The notes under the pieces: generated by a model
Database searches by the model: none
Seen by the model: only the letters and a program-made list of their open reading frames with translations
Told to the model about the DNA's origin: nothing
Program-made: the position numbers and the translations under genes
Part shown: positions 1-8,678 of the stretch, piece by piece
How the letters are laid out: the number at the start of each line of letters is the position of its first letter
How positions within the stretch are numbered: the first letter of the stretch is position 1
Assembly (NCBI RefSeq): GCF_003248505.1
Contig: NZ_QFOA01000027.1
Coordinates: forward strand, 1-38,006
Origin: Sphingobium sp.
Lineage (GTDB): Bacteria > Pseudomonadota > Alphaproteobacteria > Sphingomonadales > Sphingomonadaceae
DNA length: 38,006 bases
Reading direction: 5' to 3'

Positions 1-268
1 AGCTCAACCAAACCCAAAAATGTAGTGGTAACACTCGCGCCGGTGCGTGCATGTCATTGAACAAAAATGCCTTTTCCAAAAGCACTGTTCAAGTTGGGTT
101 TGATGACGCAAGAGGGAACGAAGCAGCGGATCGCTATCCGCTACCGCGCTGCACAAATTTTACAGCTTTTGGTAATGTTTCCGTAATGTTTCTATAATTT
201 GAGTGTGAGGGGAGGGGTATCGTTGCGACCCCGTCCCCCGATTCGGACTTATTGTGCAGATGCGAAGG
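1..268. other. intergenic left edge with one hairpin
   Basis: No convincing gene is visible. A 7-bp stem with a 4-nt loop lies at 125-142 (AGCGGAT / ATCCGCT), and the flanking GCAGCG/CGCTGC adds some further pairing. It could be a weak terminator for a gene left of the window, but it lacks a clean T run. TATAAT occurs at 192-197 after an imperfect direct repeat (GTAATGTTT), but no plus-strand gene follows it. Confidence 0.4.
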
Positions 269-886
269 TCAGGACGCGGTCGCCTCCGCGATCAGCTTCC
301 TGCCCTCGGCTCCTTCCCAATCCATCGCGCCGACCACGCGCACGATTTCCTTGCCCTGCGCGTCATAAAGCACGGTCGTGGGCAGCACCCCGGTATTATA
401 GTGGAAGCCGAACCGGTTTTCCGGGTCGGCATAGGCGGGCAGGTGCGGCAGCTTGTGCCTGGCGAAGAAGGGCTTCACTGCGTCGAGCCCCTGCGTATCC
501 TGCGACAGGGTGAGGACGAGCGCGCCCTTCGCACCCTGTTGCGCCGCCAGAGCGTCGAGCGTCGGCATTTCCGCGACACAGGGCGTGCACCATGTCGCCC
601 ACAGGTTGACGATCAGCGGGCGGCCCGCGAAATCCTGCAACGTCTTCTCCCCGCCCGCAGGATCGAGGAAGGCGAAATCGGGCATCGGCTGTCCCGCCTT
701 GCTGCGGTCGAGCTTATAACTGAAGCCGTCGCCCTTGCCGGGTGCGGGCACGGCCTCGCCCTTCGTCGCGGCAACCTCGCCGCTGGCGGCTGCATTGGCT
801 TGCTCCTTGGGCTGGGATTGCCTATCGCAAGCCGCCAGAGGCCCAAGCAGGAGCAGTATCATTAGCGCGCGGGAAGACGATAGCAT
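269..886 (-). CDS. TlpA-family thiol:disulfide oxidoreductase lipoprotein
   Basis: A 205-aa exported thioredoxin-like protein. The N terminus MLSSSRALMILLLLGPLAAC has one positive charge, a hydrophobic core and the lipobox LAAC, so it is probably a lipoprotein facing the periplasm. The thioredoxin active site is WATWCTPC (CxxC), followed by VAEMPTLDAL as in TlpA/ResA proteins. TlpA-type proteins reduce periplasmic thiols, often for cytochrome c or cytochrome oxidase maturation; the substrate here is unknown. I chose the ATG at 886 because it gives the complete lipoprotein signal; an ATG at 862 would remove the positively charged n-region. The start codon overlaps that of argH on the other strand within one CATG. 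Confidence 0.9.
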   Translation of the reverse strand: MLSSSRALMILLLLGPLAACDRQSQPKEQANAAASGEVAATKGEAVPAPGKGDGFSYKLDRSKAGQPMPDFAFLDPAGGEKTLQDFAGRPLIVNLWATWCTPCVAEMPTLDALAAQQGAKGALVLTLSQDTQGLDAVKPFFARHKLPHLPAYADPENRFGFHYNTGVLPTTVLYDAQGKEIVRVVGAMDWEGAEGRKLIAEATAS

Positions 887-2276
887 GGCAACAGGCTCCA
901 ACAGCATGTGGGGCGGCCGGTTTGCCGCCGGCCCGGCATCGATCATGCGCGAGATAAATGCCTCCATCCCCTTCGACAAGCGTCTGTGGCGACAGGATAT
1001 CGCAGGATCGAAGGCGCATGTCGCGATGCTGGCGAAACAGGGCATCGTGTCGCAAGCGGACGCCGACGCGATCGCCGCGGGGCTCGACACCGTCGCGGCG
1101 GAATATGAAGCGAACGGCGTGCCCGTGAACCTCGACCTCGAAGACATTCACATGGTAACGGAGCAGCGCCTCGCCGAACTGATCGGTCCTGCGGCGGGAC
1201 GCCTCCACACCGCGCGCAGCCGTAACGATCAGGTCGCGACCGATTTTCGCCTGTGGGTGCGCGACGCCATCGACGATGTGGAACAGGGGCTTGCCGGGCT
1301 CCAGCGCGCGCTGGTCGCGCGGGCGGGGGAAAATGCCGATGCGGTGATGCCAGGCTTTACCCATCTCCAGTCGGCGCAGCCCGTAACGCTCGGCCATCAT
1401 CTGATGGCTTATTACGAGATGGTGCGGCGCGACCGCAGCCGCTTTGCCGACGCGCGCGCGCGCCTTAACGAATGTCCGCTCGGCGCGGCGGCGCTTGCCG
1501 GAACCGGCTTTCCGACCGACCGGCACATGACGGCAGCCGCGCTGGGCTTTGCCAGGCCCACCGACAACAGCCTCGACAGCGTCAGCGACCGCGACTTCGC
1601 GCTCGATTATCTGATGGCCGCGACGCAGGCGGCGCTCCACCTGTCGCGTCTTGCGGAAGAATTCATCATCTGGGCGAGCCAGCCCTTCGGTTTCGTCAAG
1701 CTGCCCGACGCCTATTCGACCGGCAGTTCGATCATGCCGCAGAAGCGCAACCCCGACGCCGCCGAACTGGTGCGCGGCCATGCCGGACGGATCATGGGTT
1801 GCATGACCGCGCTCTGCGTCACGATGAAGGGCCTGCCGCTCGCCTATTCGAAGGATATGCAGGACGACAAGCCTCCCGTGTTCGAAGCGCACGATCTTCT
1901 CGCGCTGTCGATCGCGGCGATGACCGGCATGGTCGAAACCGTGACGTTCCGCACCGACCGGATGCGCGGCCTTGCCGAAAGCGGCTTCGCCACCGCTACC
2001 GACCTTGCCGACTGGCTGGTGCGCGAAGCCGGCGTGCCGTTCCGGGAAGCCCACCACATCACGGGGCGAACGGTCGCCGCGGCGGAGGCGGCGGGCGTGC
2101 CGCTCGACCGGTTGTCGCTCGATGCGCTCAGGTCCATCGACGATCGCATCGACGATCGCGTCTATGCGGTGCTGACGGTCGACGCCTCGGTCGCCAGCCG
2201 CACCAGCCATGGCGGCACCGCGCCCGATCAGGTGCGCGCCCGCATCGCGCAGGCGAAGGAGGAACTGGGGTCATGA
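885..2276 (+). CDS. argH: argininosuccinate lyase
   Basis: A 463-aa cytoplasmic enzyme that splits argininosuccinate into arginine and fumarate, the last step of arginine biosynthesis. It shows HTARSRNDQVATD near residue 108 and the fumarase/aspartase-superfamily signature GSSIMPQKRNPD near residue 280, which holds the catalytic serine loop. Length and order match ArgH. The ATG at 885 is preceded by GGGAAGA and gives the usual start MATGSNSMWGGRF; upstream in-frame codons lie inside the tlpA-like gene. The stop overlaps the next gene's start as ATGA, so argH and the small lipoprotein are translationally coupled. Confidence 0.97.
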   Translation: MATGSNSMWGGRFAAGPASIMREINASIPFDKRLWRQDIAGSKAHVAMLAKQGIVSQADADAIAAGLDTVAAEYEANGVPVNLDLEDIHMVTEQRLAELIGPAAGRLHTARSRNDQVATDFRLWVRDAIDDVEQGLAGLQRALVARAGENADAVMPGFTHLQSAQPVTLGHHLMAYYEMVRRDRSRFADARARLNECPLGAAALAGTGFPTDRHMTAAALGFARPTDNSLDSVSDRDFALDYLMAATQAALHLSRLAEEFIIWASQPFGFVKLPDAYSTGSSIMPQKRNPDAAELVRGHAGRIMGCMTALCVTMKGLPLAYSKDMQDDKPPVFEAHDLLALSIAAMTGMVETVTFRTDRMRGLAESGFATATDLADWLVREAGVPFREAHHITGRTVAAAEAAGVPLDRLSLDALRSIDDRIDDRVYAVLTVDASVASRTSHGGTAPDQVRARIAQAKEELGS

Positions 2277-2530
2277 AGAAGGCAGCGCTCGGCGCTCTCA
2301 CGCTGGTCGTCCTCGCGCTGGGCGCATGTGGCGGCAAGGAGCAGCTCAAGCCCGTGCAGGGGCAAAAGCTCCCCGCCGTGCCCGTGGGCGCGGCGACGGC
2401 GCCGACCGGCGCGCAGCTGATGCAGCCGGGCGTGCAGGCGCGCCCCGGTCGCAACGTGGAACTGCTGACCCAATCGCGCCAGCGGCAGGACGACGAATTC
2501 GCGCTGCCGCCCGAAGCGAACCCCAAATAG
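2273..2530 (+). CDS. small lipoprotein, LptM/LppL-like
   Basis: An 85-aa lipoprotein with signal MKKAALGALTLVVLALGAC; the cysteine at residue 19 would be lipidated. The mature start CGGKEQLKPVQ resembles the CGxKGPLxxP motif of LptM (YifL/LppL), a small outer-membrane lipoprotein that helps mature the LPS translocon LptD/E and is usually encoded just before lysA. That position fits here. The rest is proline- and glutamine-rich and low in complexity, longer than enterobacterial LptM. The ATGA overlap with argH makes the start certain. Lipoprotein nature is seen directly; the LptM role is inferred from motif and neighbours. Confidence 0.85.
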   Translation: MKKAALGALTLVVLALGACGGKEQLKPVQGQKLPAVPVGAATAPTGAQLMQPGVQARPGRNVELLTQSRQRQDDEFALPPEANPK

Positions 2531-2547
2531 ACCGACAGGACAGTCTC

Positions 2548-3813
2548 GTGGATCATTTCACCTATGTCGACGGCGCCATGCAGGTGGAACAGGTGCCGAT
2601 GGAAACGATCGCCCATGCGGTCGGCACGCCCGTCTACGTCTATTCCACAGCGACGCTGGAGCGGCACGTCGCCGTTTTCCGCGACGGCCTGTCGCGGCTT
2701 TCCGATCCGCTGATCGCTTTTGCGGTCAAGGCCAATCCCAACGCGGCGGTCCTCGCGACGCTGGCGAAGCTGGGCCTTGGGGCCGACGTGGTTTCCGGCG
2801 GCGAATTGTTGCGCGCCATAGCGGCGGGCATTCCGGCGAACCGCATCGTCTTTTCTGGCGTCGGCAAGACCGCCGAGGAAATGCGTCTCGCGCTCGACCA
2901 TGGCATCTACCAGTTCAATCTGGAGAGCGAACCCGAAGCGGAGATGCTGTCGGAAGTCGCGCTGTCGATGGGCCGCACCGCGCCCGTCGCCTACCGCATC
3001 AATCCGGACGTGGACGCGGGCACCCATGCCAAGATTTCAACCGGCAAGTCGGAAAACAAGTTCGGCATCCCCTACGCCCGCGCGCGCGAAAGCTACGCCG
3101 CCGCGCGCGATCTGCCCGGCCTCGACGTGCAGGGGGTGGCGGTCCATATCGGCAGCCAGCTGACCGATCTCGCCCCGCTCGAAGCCGCCTTCGTCAAGAT
3201 GGGCGCGCTGATCGAGGCGCTGCGGGGGGAAGGCCATGCGATCCGCACCGCCGATCTGGGCGGGGGCCTTGGCGTGCCCTATAATCCCTCGCAGCCCGCG
3301 CCGCCCAGCCCCGCCGACTATGGCGCGATGGTGACGCGAGTGACCGAAGGATGGAACGTCCGCCTCATGTTCGAACCGGGGCGTGTGATCGTGGGCAATG
3401 CGGGCACGCTGCTGTCGCGGGTGGTGCGCGTGAAGCAGGGCGCGCAGGCGCCCTTCGTCATCGTCGACGCCGCCATGAACGACCTGCTGCGCCCCAGTCT
3501 CTACGACGCCTGGCACGATATCCGCGCGGTAAAGCCTGCGGGCGAAACCGCCATCGCCAATGTCGTAGGCCCGGTCTGCGAAACCGGCGACACCTTTGCC
3601 ATGCATCGCGCCATGGACGTGGTCGCAGCGGGCGACCTCGTCGCTTTCATGACGGCGGGGGCTTATGGCGCGACGATGGCCGGCACCTATAACAGCCGCC
3701 CGCTCACGCCCGAAGTCCTGGTGTCGGGTGACAAATGGGCGGTCGTGCGCGAACGCCCCCCGATCTCGGCGCTGATCGCGGGCGATATCGTCCCCGACTG
3801 GGTCGCGGCCTGA
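2548..3813 (+). CDS. lysA: diaminopimelate decarboxylase
   Basis: A 421-aa PLP enzyme that decarboxylates meso-diaminopimelate to lysine, the last step of lysine biosynthesis. FAVKANPN near residue 61 holds the PLP lysine. HIGSQ, the glycine loop DLGGGLGVPY, and the C-terminal PVCETGDTF with its active-site cysteine are all present. The start is GTG at 2548 with AGGA at 2537-2540, 7 nt upstream; it yields MDHFTYVDGAMQVE, the typical opening of alphaproteobacterial LysA. The internal ATG at 2578 would cut conserved residues. The gene is 17 bp after the lipoprotein gene and its stop overlaps the next start (TGATG). Confidence 0.96.
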   Translation: MDHFTYVDGAMQVEQVPMETIAHAVGTPVYVYSTATLERHVAVFRDGLSRLSDPLIAFAVKANPNAAVLATLAKLGLGADVVSGGELLRAIAAGIPANRIVFSGVGKTAEEMRLALDHGIYQFNLESEPEAEMLSEVALSMGRTAPVAYRINPDVDAGTHAKISTGKSENKFGIPYARARESYAAARDLPGLDVQGVAVHIGSQLTDLAPLEAAFVKMGALIEALRGEGHAIRTADLGGGLGVPYNPSQPAPPSPADYGAMVTRVTEGWNVRLMFEPGRVIVGNAGTLLSRVVRVKQGAQAPFVIVDAAMNDLLRPSLYDAWHDIRAVKPAGETAIANVVGPVCETGDTFAMHRAMDVVAAGDLVAFMTAGAYGATMAGTYNSRPLTPEVLVSGDKWAVVRERPPISALIAGDIVPDWVAA

Positions 3814-4571
3814 TGCACAGCCTGCCCGTCTTTCTCCGTCTGGAGGGGCGGGCGGTGATCCTGACGGGTGAGGGCGAGGCCGCCGATGCCAAGCGCCGCC
3901 TGCTCGAACGTGCGGGCGCGCGCATCGTGGGCGTGGACGATGGCGATGCGCGCATCGCCATCGTGTCGGATGGGGACGAGGCGGTGACGCGCCGTTTGCA
4001 AGCGCGCGGCGTGCTCGTCAACGCGACGGACAATCCCGCGCTTTGCGACTTCACGCTTCCGGCCATTGTCGATCGCGATCCCGTGATCTTGGCCATCGGC
4101 ACCGGCGGCGCATCGGCGGGTCTGGCAAAGGCGCTGCGGCAGCGGCTGGAGCGCGGGCTGCCGACGCGCCTCGGCGCGTTGGCGGTAGCCATGGCGCAGG
4201 CGCGGGACGCGATCCGGGCGCGCTGGCCCGATGCCGCGGATCGCCGCCGCGCCATCGACGCAGGGTTCGCAGAAGGGGGCGCCATCGACCCGTTTGTCGA
4301 GAATGCCGCCGATGCCGTTCCCGGCTGGATCGCGGGGGCGGCCGATGCGCGGGCAGGGGGCCTTGTGTCGATCCGGCTGGTATCCGCCGATCCCGAAGAC
4401 CTGACGCTGCGCGCCGCGCGCCTGCTGGGGGAAGCGGATCGCGTTTACCACGCGCCCGATGTGCCGCCTGCGATCCTCGACCGCGCGCGCGCCGACGCCG
4501 TGCGCATCGCCGCGCTGAATCCCCCCGCCGATCCGGGTGAGGGCCTGTCGCTCTGGCTAAGTCCGGGCTGA
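3813..4571 (+). CDS. precorrin-2 dehydrogenase / sirohydrochlorin ferrochelatase (siroheme synthase N-terminal type)
   Basis: A 252-aa protein of the CysG N-terminal/Met8 family, without the C-terminal uroporphyrinogen methyltransferase domain of full CysG. The N terminus MHSLPVFLRLEGRAVILTGEG matches the family opening with the NAD-binding G-rich turn; ATDNPALCDF and the following IGTGGASAGLAKALRQRLE segment are also typical. It should oxidise precorrin-2 to sirohydrochlorin and probably insert iron to make siroheme for sulfite or nitrite reductase. The ATG overlaps the lysA stop, so it is cotranslated with lysA. The last 15 bp overlap the convergent response regulator gene. Confidence 0.85.
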   Translation: MHSLPVFLRLEGRAVILTGEGEAADAKRRLLERAGARIVGVDDGDARIAIVSDGDEAVTRRLQARGVLVNATDNPALCDFTLPAIVDRDPVILAIGTGGASAGLAKALRQRLERGLPTRLGALAVAMAQARDAIRARWPDAADRRRAIDAGFAEGGAIDPFVENAADAVPGWIAGAADARAGGLVSIRLVSADPEDLTLRAARLLGEADRVYHAPDVPPAILDRARADAVRIAALNPPADPGEGLSLWLSPG

Positions 4572-5177
4572 TTGCAACCGATCGATCTCGGCCCGAAGCA
4601 CCGTGATCGAGGAGATAAGCCGGGCGCGGTCGACCTCCATGTCCTGCAAGGCGTCGCGCGCTTCGCCCAGTTCCACCGCGCGCCGTGCGATCCGGGCGTC
4701 CAGTTCGGCATTGTACCGCGCTAGCGCACCCATCTGTTCGGCTCGTTGGCTAAGGTGCCGCAGCCGTGCGTCCAGGATATCGAAGTCGAAAGGCTTCACG
4801 AGGATGTCGTCCGCGCCTGCGTCCAAAGCGGCAATGGCGGACGGAGCATCGGGCCGATCTGCGATCATCACGAAACAGGCGTCGGGCGCGATATGGCTCG
4901 AACGGATTTTCCGCATCATCGTGACGACAGGAAGCAGGAGCAAATCCATGTCGATGAGCACGATGTCCATCGGTCGGGTCTGGAGGAGCGACAGCGCCCT
5001 GAAACCGTCCTCGGCAAGCGTCACGTCATGGCCCAGATGCGACAGGCGGCGTGCCATCACATCGCGCGCGGTCGGATTTTCGTCCACGACCAACAGCCTC
5101 AGCCGCTTTCGCCCGTCCGCCGCCTGGCTCGCGGTCGCTCGATCCTGCCGAACCAACATGCGCTTGAGGAACTGCAT
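4557..5177 (-). CDS. receiver-domain response regulator with C-terminal coiled coil
   Basis: A 206-aa protein. Residues 26-140 form a CheY-like receiver: acidic pair D32/E33, phospho-acceptor D76 in IVLIDMD, and K128 in LVKPFD. The usual Ser/Thr switch residue appears to be alanine (MIADRP), so phosphorylation may be transmitted unusually. The rest (about 145-206) is heptad-rich and lacks a DNA-binding or enzymatic domain, so the output is probably protein-protein contact. I chose ATG 5177, which has AAGGTAGGG upstream; a longer TTG start at 5219 is possible. No histidine kinase is adjacent. The partner is unknown. Confidence 0.85.
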   Translation of the reverse strand: MQFLKRMLVRQDRATASQAADGRKRLRLLVVDENPTARDVMARRLSHLGHDVTLAEDGFRALSLLQTRPMDIVLIDMDLLLLPVVTMMRKIRSSHIAPDACFVMIADRPDAPSAIAALDAGADDILVKPFDFDILDARLRHLSQRAEQMGALARYNAELDARIARRAVELGEARDALQDMEVDRARLISSITVLRAEIDRLQSART

Positions 5178-5248
5178 CGACCCTACCTTCCCAATCCGGA
5201 TGATAGGCTCGCGGCGCAAAGAAATGGTTAATGAACAGCGCGTCGCCG

Positions 5249-5917
5249 TCAGTCGGCGCCCCCCGCCTCCTTCGTTCGTGGTCCATAGGCGCGCAGGAAC
5301 AGATCGACAGCGCGCAGCGCCTCGCGCTCCAGCTTCGCTTCATCCGCCTCGCACAGCTTGTTCATCAGCAGCTCCTGATGCGTCTCCGCCATGATAAGCG
5401 CCATCAGGATGCGCGCCGCTTCCACCGGGTCCGCGTCGCGCAGCTGCTTCCTTGCCATCGCACCGGCGAGGAAGCCCGCCAGCAGCGTGCGGGTGCCTTC
5501 GGGAGCCAGTTCGAAGAAGATGCGTGACATTTCAGGAAAGCGCCGCCCCTCGGCAGTGATAAGGCGGTGCAGGGCGACAGCATCGGGCGACGTGACCTTG
5601 CGAATAAGGGCGATGCTTGCCCGTTGCAGAGTCGGTTCCAATGCGCCACATGGATCGAGGATTTGGGAAAGCTGTTCACGATATGTCGTTGTCGCGCGTT
5701 CCAGCACCGCAGAGAACAGCTCTTCCTTCGATGGGAAATAATTCCACAACGTCCCCTTCGACCCGCCCAGCATCGCCGCGACCGCCGACATCGTGGTGCC
5801 CGCATAGCCATGCTCCACAAAGGACGCCTGCGCGGTATTCAGAATCGCGTTGCGGCGATCCATGCGCCGTGCCTCCCCCCGGCGGGTGATGGCAGGGGGG
5901 GAAGCCGGCTCCGTCAT
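5249..5917 (-). CDS. TetR/AcrR-family repressor of the efflux operon
   Basis: A 222-aa regulator. The N-terminal helix-turn-helix is seen in the segment ILNTAQASFVEHGYAGTTMS and the following AMLGGSKGTLWNYFPSKEELF, the classic TetR DNA-binding domain. The C-terminal half is an AcrR/TetR_C-like ligand domain (LAGFLAGAMARKQL). It is divergent from the outer-membrane factor gene, and two matching operator sites lie between them. It probably represses the efflux operon and itself until a toxic ligand binds. The ATG at 5917 starts MTEPASPP; an alternative ATG lies at 5863. No clear ribosome binding site precedes 5917, and one operator copy ends five bases before it. Confidence 0.92.
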   Translation of the reverse strand: MTEPASPPAITRRGEARRMDRRNAILNTAQASFVEHGYAGTTMSAVAAMLGGSKGTLWNYFPSKEELFSAVLERATTTYREQLSQILDPCGALEPTLQRASIALIRKVTSPDAVALHRLITAEGRRFPEMSRIFFELAPEGTRTLLAGFLAGAMARKQLRDADPVEAARILMALIMAETHQELLMNKLCEADEAKLEREALRAVDLFLRAYGPRTKEAGGAD

Positions 5918-5921
5918 AAAA

Positions 5922-6000
5922 ACGTACCATAGAGTACGATTATCCTGTTGACAAGGCGAAACGAGGGCGTCAATGCGAATTTCCATACTAGATGGTACGG
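5922..6000. promoter_or_regulatory. paired TetR operators between tetR and the efflux operon
   Basis: Two copies of the same 16-bp inverted repeat flank the intergenic region. Site 1 is CGTACCATAGAGTACG at 5922-5937, next to the tetR start. Site 2 is CGTACCATCTAGTATG read on the minus strand at about 5985-6000, next to the outer-membrane factor start. They share 13 of 16 positions and dyad symmetry with CGTAC half-sites. A TTGACA hexamer at about 5949-5954 lies between them, but I see no well-spaced -10. The arrangement fits repression of both divergent genes. Confidence 0.75.
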
Positions 6001-6006
6001 TTTGAT

Positions 6007-7524
6007 ATGTCGCTGAGTCGGTCTGCCTCCCTCGTTCGTTTTGGAGGTGTGCTTTCCTCGCTGGCGCTTCTGGGTGCCTGCGCTGCTGTACCCAAGCTTG
6101 GGCCGGAGCCGGTCGTGCGTGCGCCGCAATCGGTTGAGGCGGGGCGCAGCCTTTCGGCGGCGGTCGCAGTCGCCTGGCCCGGCGACGGCTGGTGGCGCGG
6201 CTATGGCGACCCGCAACTCGACCGGTTGATCGAGGAAGGATTGCGCGCTTCCCCCGATGTCGCCGTCGCCGGGGCGCGCTTCCGCCGCGCCGTGGGCATG
6301 GCCCAGCAGGCGGGCGCGGCGTTGCTGCCGTCGGTGGATGGAGAAGCGAGCGCGGCTGCCACCAAGCAAAGCTACAATATGGGCCTGCCCAAGGACTTCG
6401 TGCCGCAGGGCTGGCTCGGCACCGGGCGGGTGGCGCTCGACCTCGGCTTCGATCTTGACCTGTGGGGCCGCAATCGGGCGCAGCTTGCCGCCGCCACATC
6501 CGAAGCGCGCGCGGCGGAGATCGACGCGCAGCAGGCACGGCTCGCGCTCACCACTGCCATTGCCGATGCCTATGCCGACATTTCCCGGCTGTTCGACGAG
6601 GCGGAAATCGCCCAGCGCACGCTCGACATCCGTCTCGCCAGCCAGAAGCTGGTAGCGGACCGCCGCGCCAACGGCCTCGAAACGCGCGGCAGCGTGCGGC
6701 AGGCGGACGCCACCGTCGCTTCCGCCCGCACGCAGCTTGCCGGAGCCCGCATGGCGATCGAACTGCGCCAGCACCAGATCGCCGCGCTGATCGGTGCCGG
6801 GCCCGACCGGGGCCTTTCGATCGCGCGGCCCCGCATAGGCGCGCTCGCGCCGCTCGGCCTTCCCGCCGACGTGACGACCGATCTCGTGTCCCGACGCCCC
6901 GACATCGTCGCCGCGCTCGCCCGGACGGAGGCTGCGGCCAAGCGCATCAAGGTCGCGCGCGCCGACTTCTTCCCCGCCATCCGCTTGAGCGCCCTCGTCG
7001 GGGTCCAGTCGCTCGGCTACAACACGGTGTTCGGCCCCAACGGTGCTGCGGGATCGTCCCAGCCATTCATCGACAATCTTTTCAAGAAGGATTCGATCTT
7101 CGGCACGGTCGGCCCGGCGATCAGCCTGCCGATCTTTCACGGCGGGGCATTGCAGGGTCAGTATCGCGGCGCGCGCGCCAGCTATGACGAAGCGGTGGCG
7201 AACTATGATAAGACCGTGCTCAACGCCTATCAGCAGGTTGCCGACGCCGTCACGATGCGCCGGTCGCTGGATCAGCGGCTGACCGACGCGCGCGCCGCGC
7301 TGGCCGCGACGCAGGATGCCTATACGGTGGCGCAGCGTCGCTATCAGGGCGGGCTGTCCACCTATCTCGACGTGTTGAACGTGGAGGACCAGCTGCTGGC
7401 CGCGCGCCAGACGCTGGCCGGGCTGGAGGCGAACGCCTTTTCCACCGATATCGCACTCATCCGGGCGCTGGGCGGGGGCTTTGCCGCCGGTGCCACTCTT
7501 TCCAAGGACCGACCGCATGGCTGA
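6007..7524 (+). CDS. efflux outer-membrane factor lipoprotein, NodT/OprM family
   Basis: A TolC-like outer-membrane channel of about 505 aa. The N-terminal signal ends in the lipobox LLGAC. GDGWWRGYGDPQLDRLIEEGL and the later LVSRRPDIVAALARTEAAAKRI segment are hallmark NodT/OprM motifs, and the two TolC-type repeats are visible. It would form the exit duct for the EmrAB-like pump encoded downstream. I chose the ATG at 6007 because the ATG at 5992 lies inside an operator copy; neither has a clear ribosome binding site. The end overlaps the adaptor gene by 8 bp. Confidence 0.93.
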   Translation: MSLSRSASLVRFGGVLSSLALLGACAAVPKLGPEPVVRAPQSVEAGRSLSAAVAVAWPGDGWWRGYGDPQLDRLIEEGLRASPDVAVAGARFRRAVGMAQQAGAALLPSVDGEASAAATKQSYNMGLPKDFVPQGWLGTGRVALDLGFDLDLWGRNRAQLAAATSEARAAEIDAQQARLALTTAIADAYADISRLFDEAEIAQRTLDIRLASQKLVADRRANGLETRGSVRQADATVASARTQLAGARMAIELRQHQIAALIGAGPDRGLSIARPRIGALAPLGLPADVTTDLVSRRPDIVAALARTEAAAKRIKVARADFFPAIRLSALVGVQSLGYNTVFGPNGAAGSSQPFIDNLFKKDSIFGTVGPAISLPIFHGGALQGQYRGARASYDEAVANYDKTVLNAYQQVADAVTMRRSLDQRLTDARAALAATQDAYTVAQRRYQGGLSTYLDVLNVEDQLLAARQTLAGLEANAFSTDIALIRALGGGFAAGATLSKDRPHG

Positions 7525-8665
7525 CGCCGACACCACGCCCCAGGAAGACGCCGCCGACGGCAAGGCGGAGGCGCGGCAGTCCGCTCGCAAGACCTGGCTC
7601 ATCCGCCTCGGTATCGTCGTCATCGTCGTGGCGGCGCTGTGGGCGCTCTATTATTTCCTCGTCGGGCGCAACCATGTCAGCACCGACAATGCTTATGTGA
7701 ACGCCGAAATGGCGCAGGTGACCCCGCTCGTCGCCGCGCAGGCGATCGACGTCAGGGTCACCGACACGCAACCGGTTCGCAAGGGCGACCTGCTCGTCCG
7801 GCTCGACCCCACCAACGCGCAGATCGCGGTCGCGCAGGCGGAGGCCGACCTTGCCGAAGCGCGACGCCGCTTCCGCCAGACCGGCGCGACCAGCCAGTCG
7901 CTCTCGGCGCAGGTGTCCGCACGCGATGCCGATATCGTCCAGGCCCGGGCCGCGCTGCAAAGCGCGCAGGCGGACTATGAAAAGGCCCGTGTCGATCTGG
8001 ATCGGCGGCAGGCGCTGGTCGGTGAAGGCGCGGTATCGGGCGAGGAATTGACCGCCGCGCGCAAGGCGTTCGCCAGTGCGCAGGCCGCTCTCGGCCAGGC
8101 TCGCGCGGGCGTCGCCACCGCTCAGGCGACGCGCAACGCTGCTACCGGGCAGCTGGAAGCCAACGACGCGCTGGTTCGCGGTTCGACGATCGAAACCGAT
8201 CCCGCCGTTCTCACGGCCAAGGCGCGACTGCGCGCGGCCCGGCTCGATCTGGAGCGCACCGTCATCCGCGCGCCCATCGACGGCGTCGTGACCAAGCGGC
8301 AGGTGTAGGTCGGCCAGCGCGTGGCGCAGGGCAGCCCGATCATGACCATCGTCCCGATCGACAAGGTCTATGTCGACGCGAATTTCAAGGAACGCCAGTT
8401 GCGCGGCGTGCGCATCGGCATGCCGGCGACGGTTACGTCCGACCTTTATGGCGGCGATGTCGTCTACCATGGCAAGGTCGTGGGTTTTGCCGGCGGCACC
8501 GGTTCGTCGATGTCGCTTATCCCGGCCCAGAACGCGACCGGCAACTGGATCAAGGTGGTGCAGCGCCTGCCGCTGCGCATCGAACTCGATCCGAAGGAAT
8601 TGAAGGCTCATCCTCTGCGAGTAGGGCTTTCGATGGACGTGGAACTCGACCTTTCCGACAAATAA
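7517..8665 (+). pseudogene. EmrA/HlyD-type membrane-fusion adaptor interrupted by an in-frame amber codon
   Basis: The frame encodes a 382-residue EmrA-like adaptor: cytoplasmic N terminus, one membrane helix (IVVIVVAALWALYYFLV), the signature STDNAYVNAEMAQVTP, a long coiled coil, and the lipoyl/beta-barrel half. Codon 264 (8306-8308) is TAG in the highly conserved stretch KRQV-stop-VGQRV. EmrA relatives have a sense codon here, commonly Q, and CAG to TAG is a single transition. The frame then continues intact for 118 codons to 8665 with MTIVPIDKVYVDANFKE. The first part would make a 263-aa protein lacking half the lipoyl domain and the barrel. The rest is undamaged, so the change is recent, is suppressed, or is a sequence error. 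Confidence 0.88.
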
Positions 8666-8678
8666 GGACGCGCCCGGC

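Noticed and set aside
192..197. TATAAT near the left edge as a promoter
   Set aside because: No plus-strand gene follows and the -35 is poor; the next gene is on the opposite strand.
822..2210. long open frame antisense to argH, and similar long frames opposite other high-GC genes
   Set aside because: Shadow frames caused by high GC at third positions; the sense frames carry clear family motifs.
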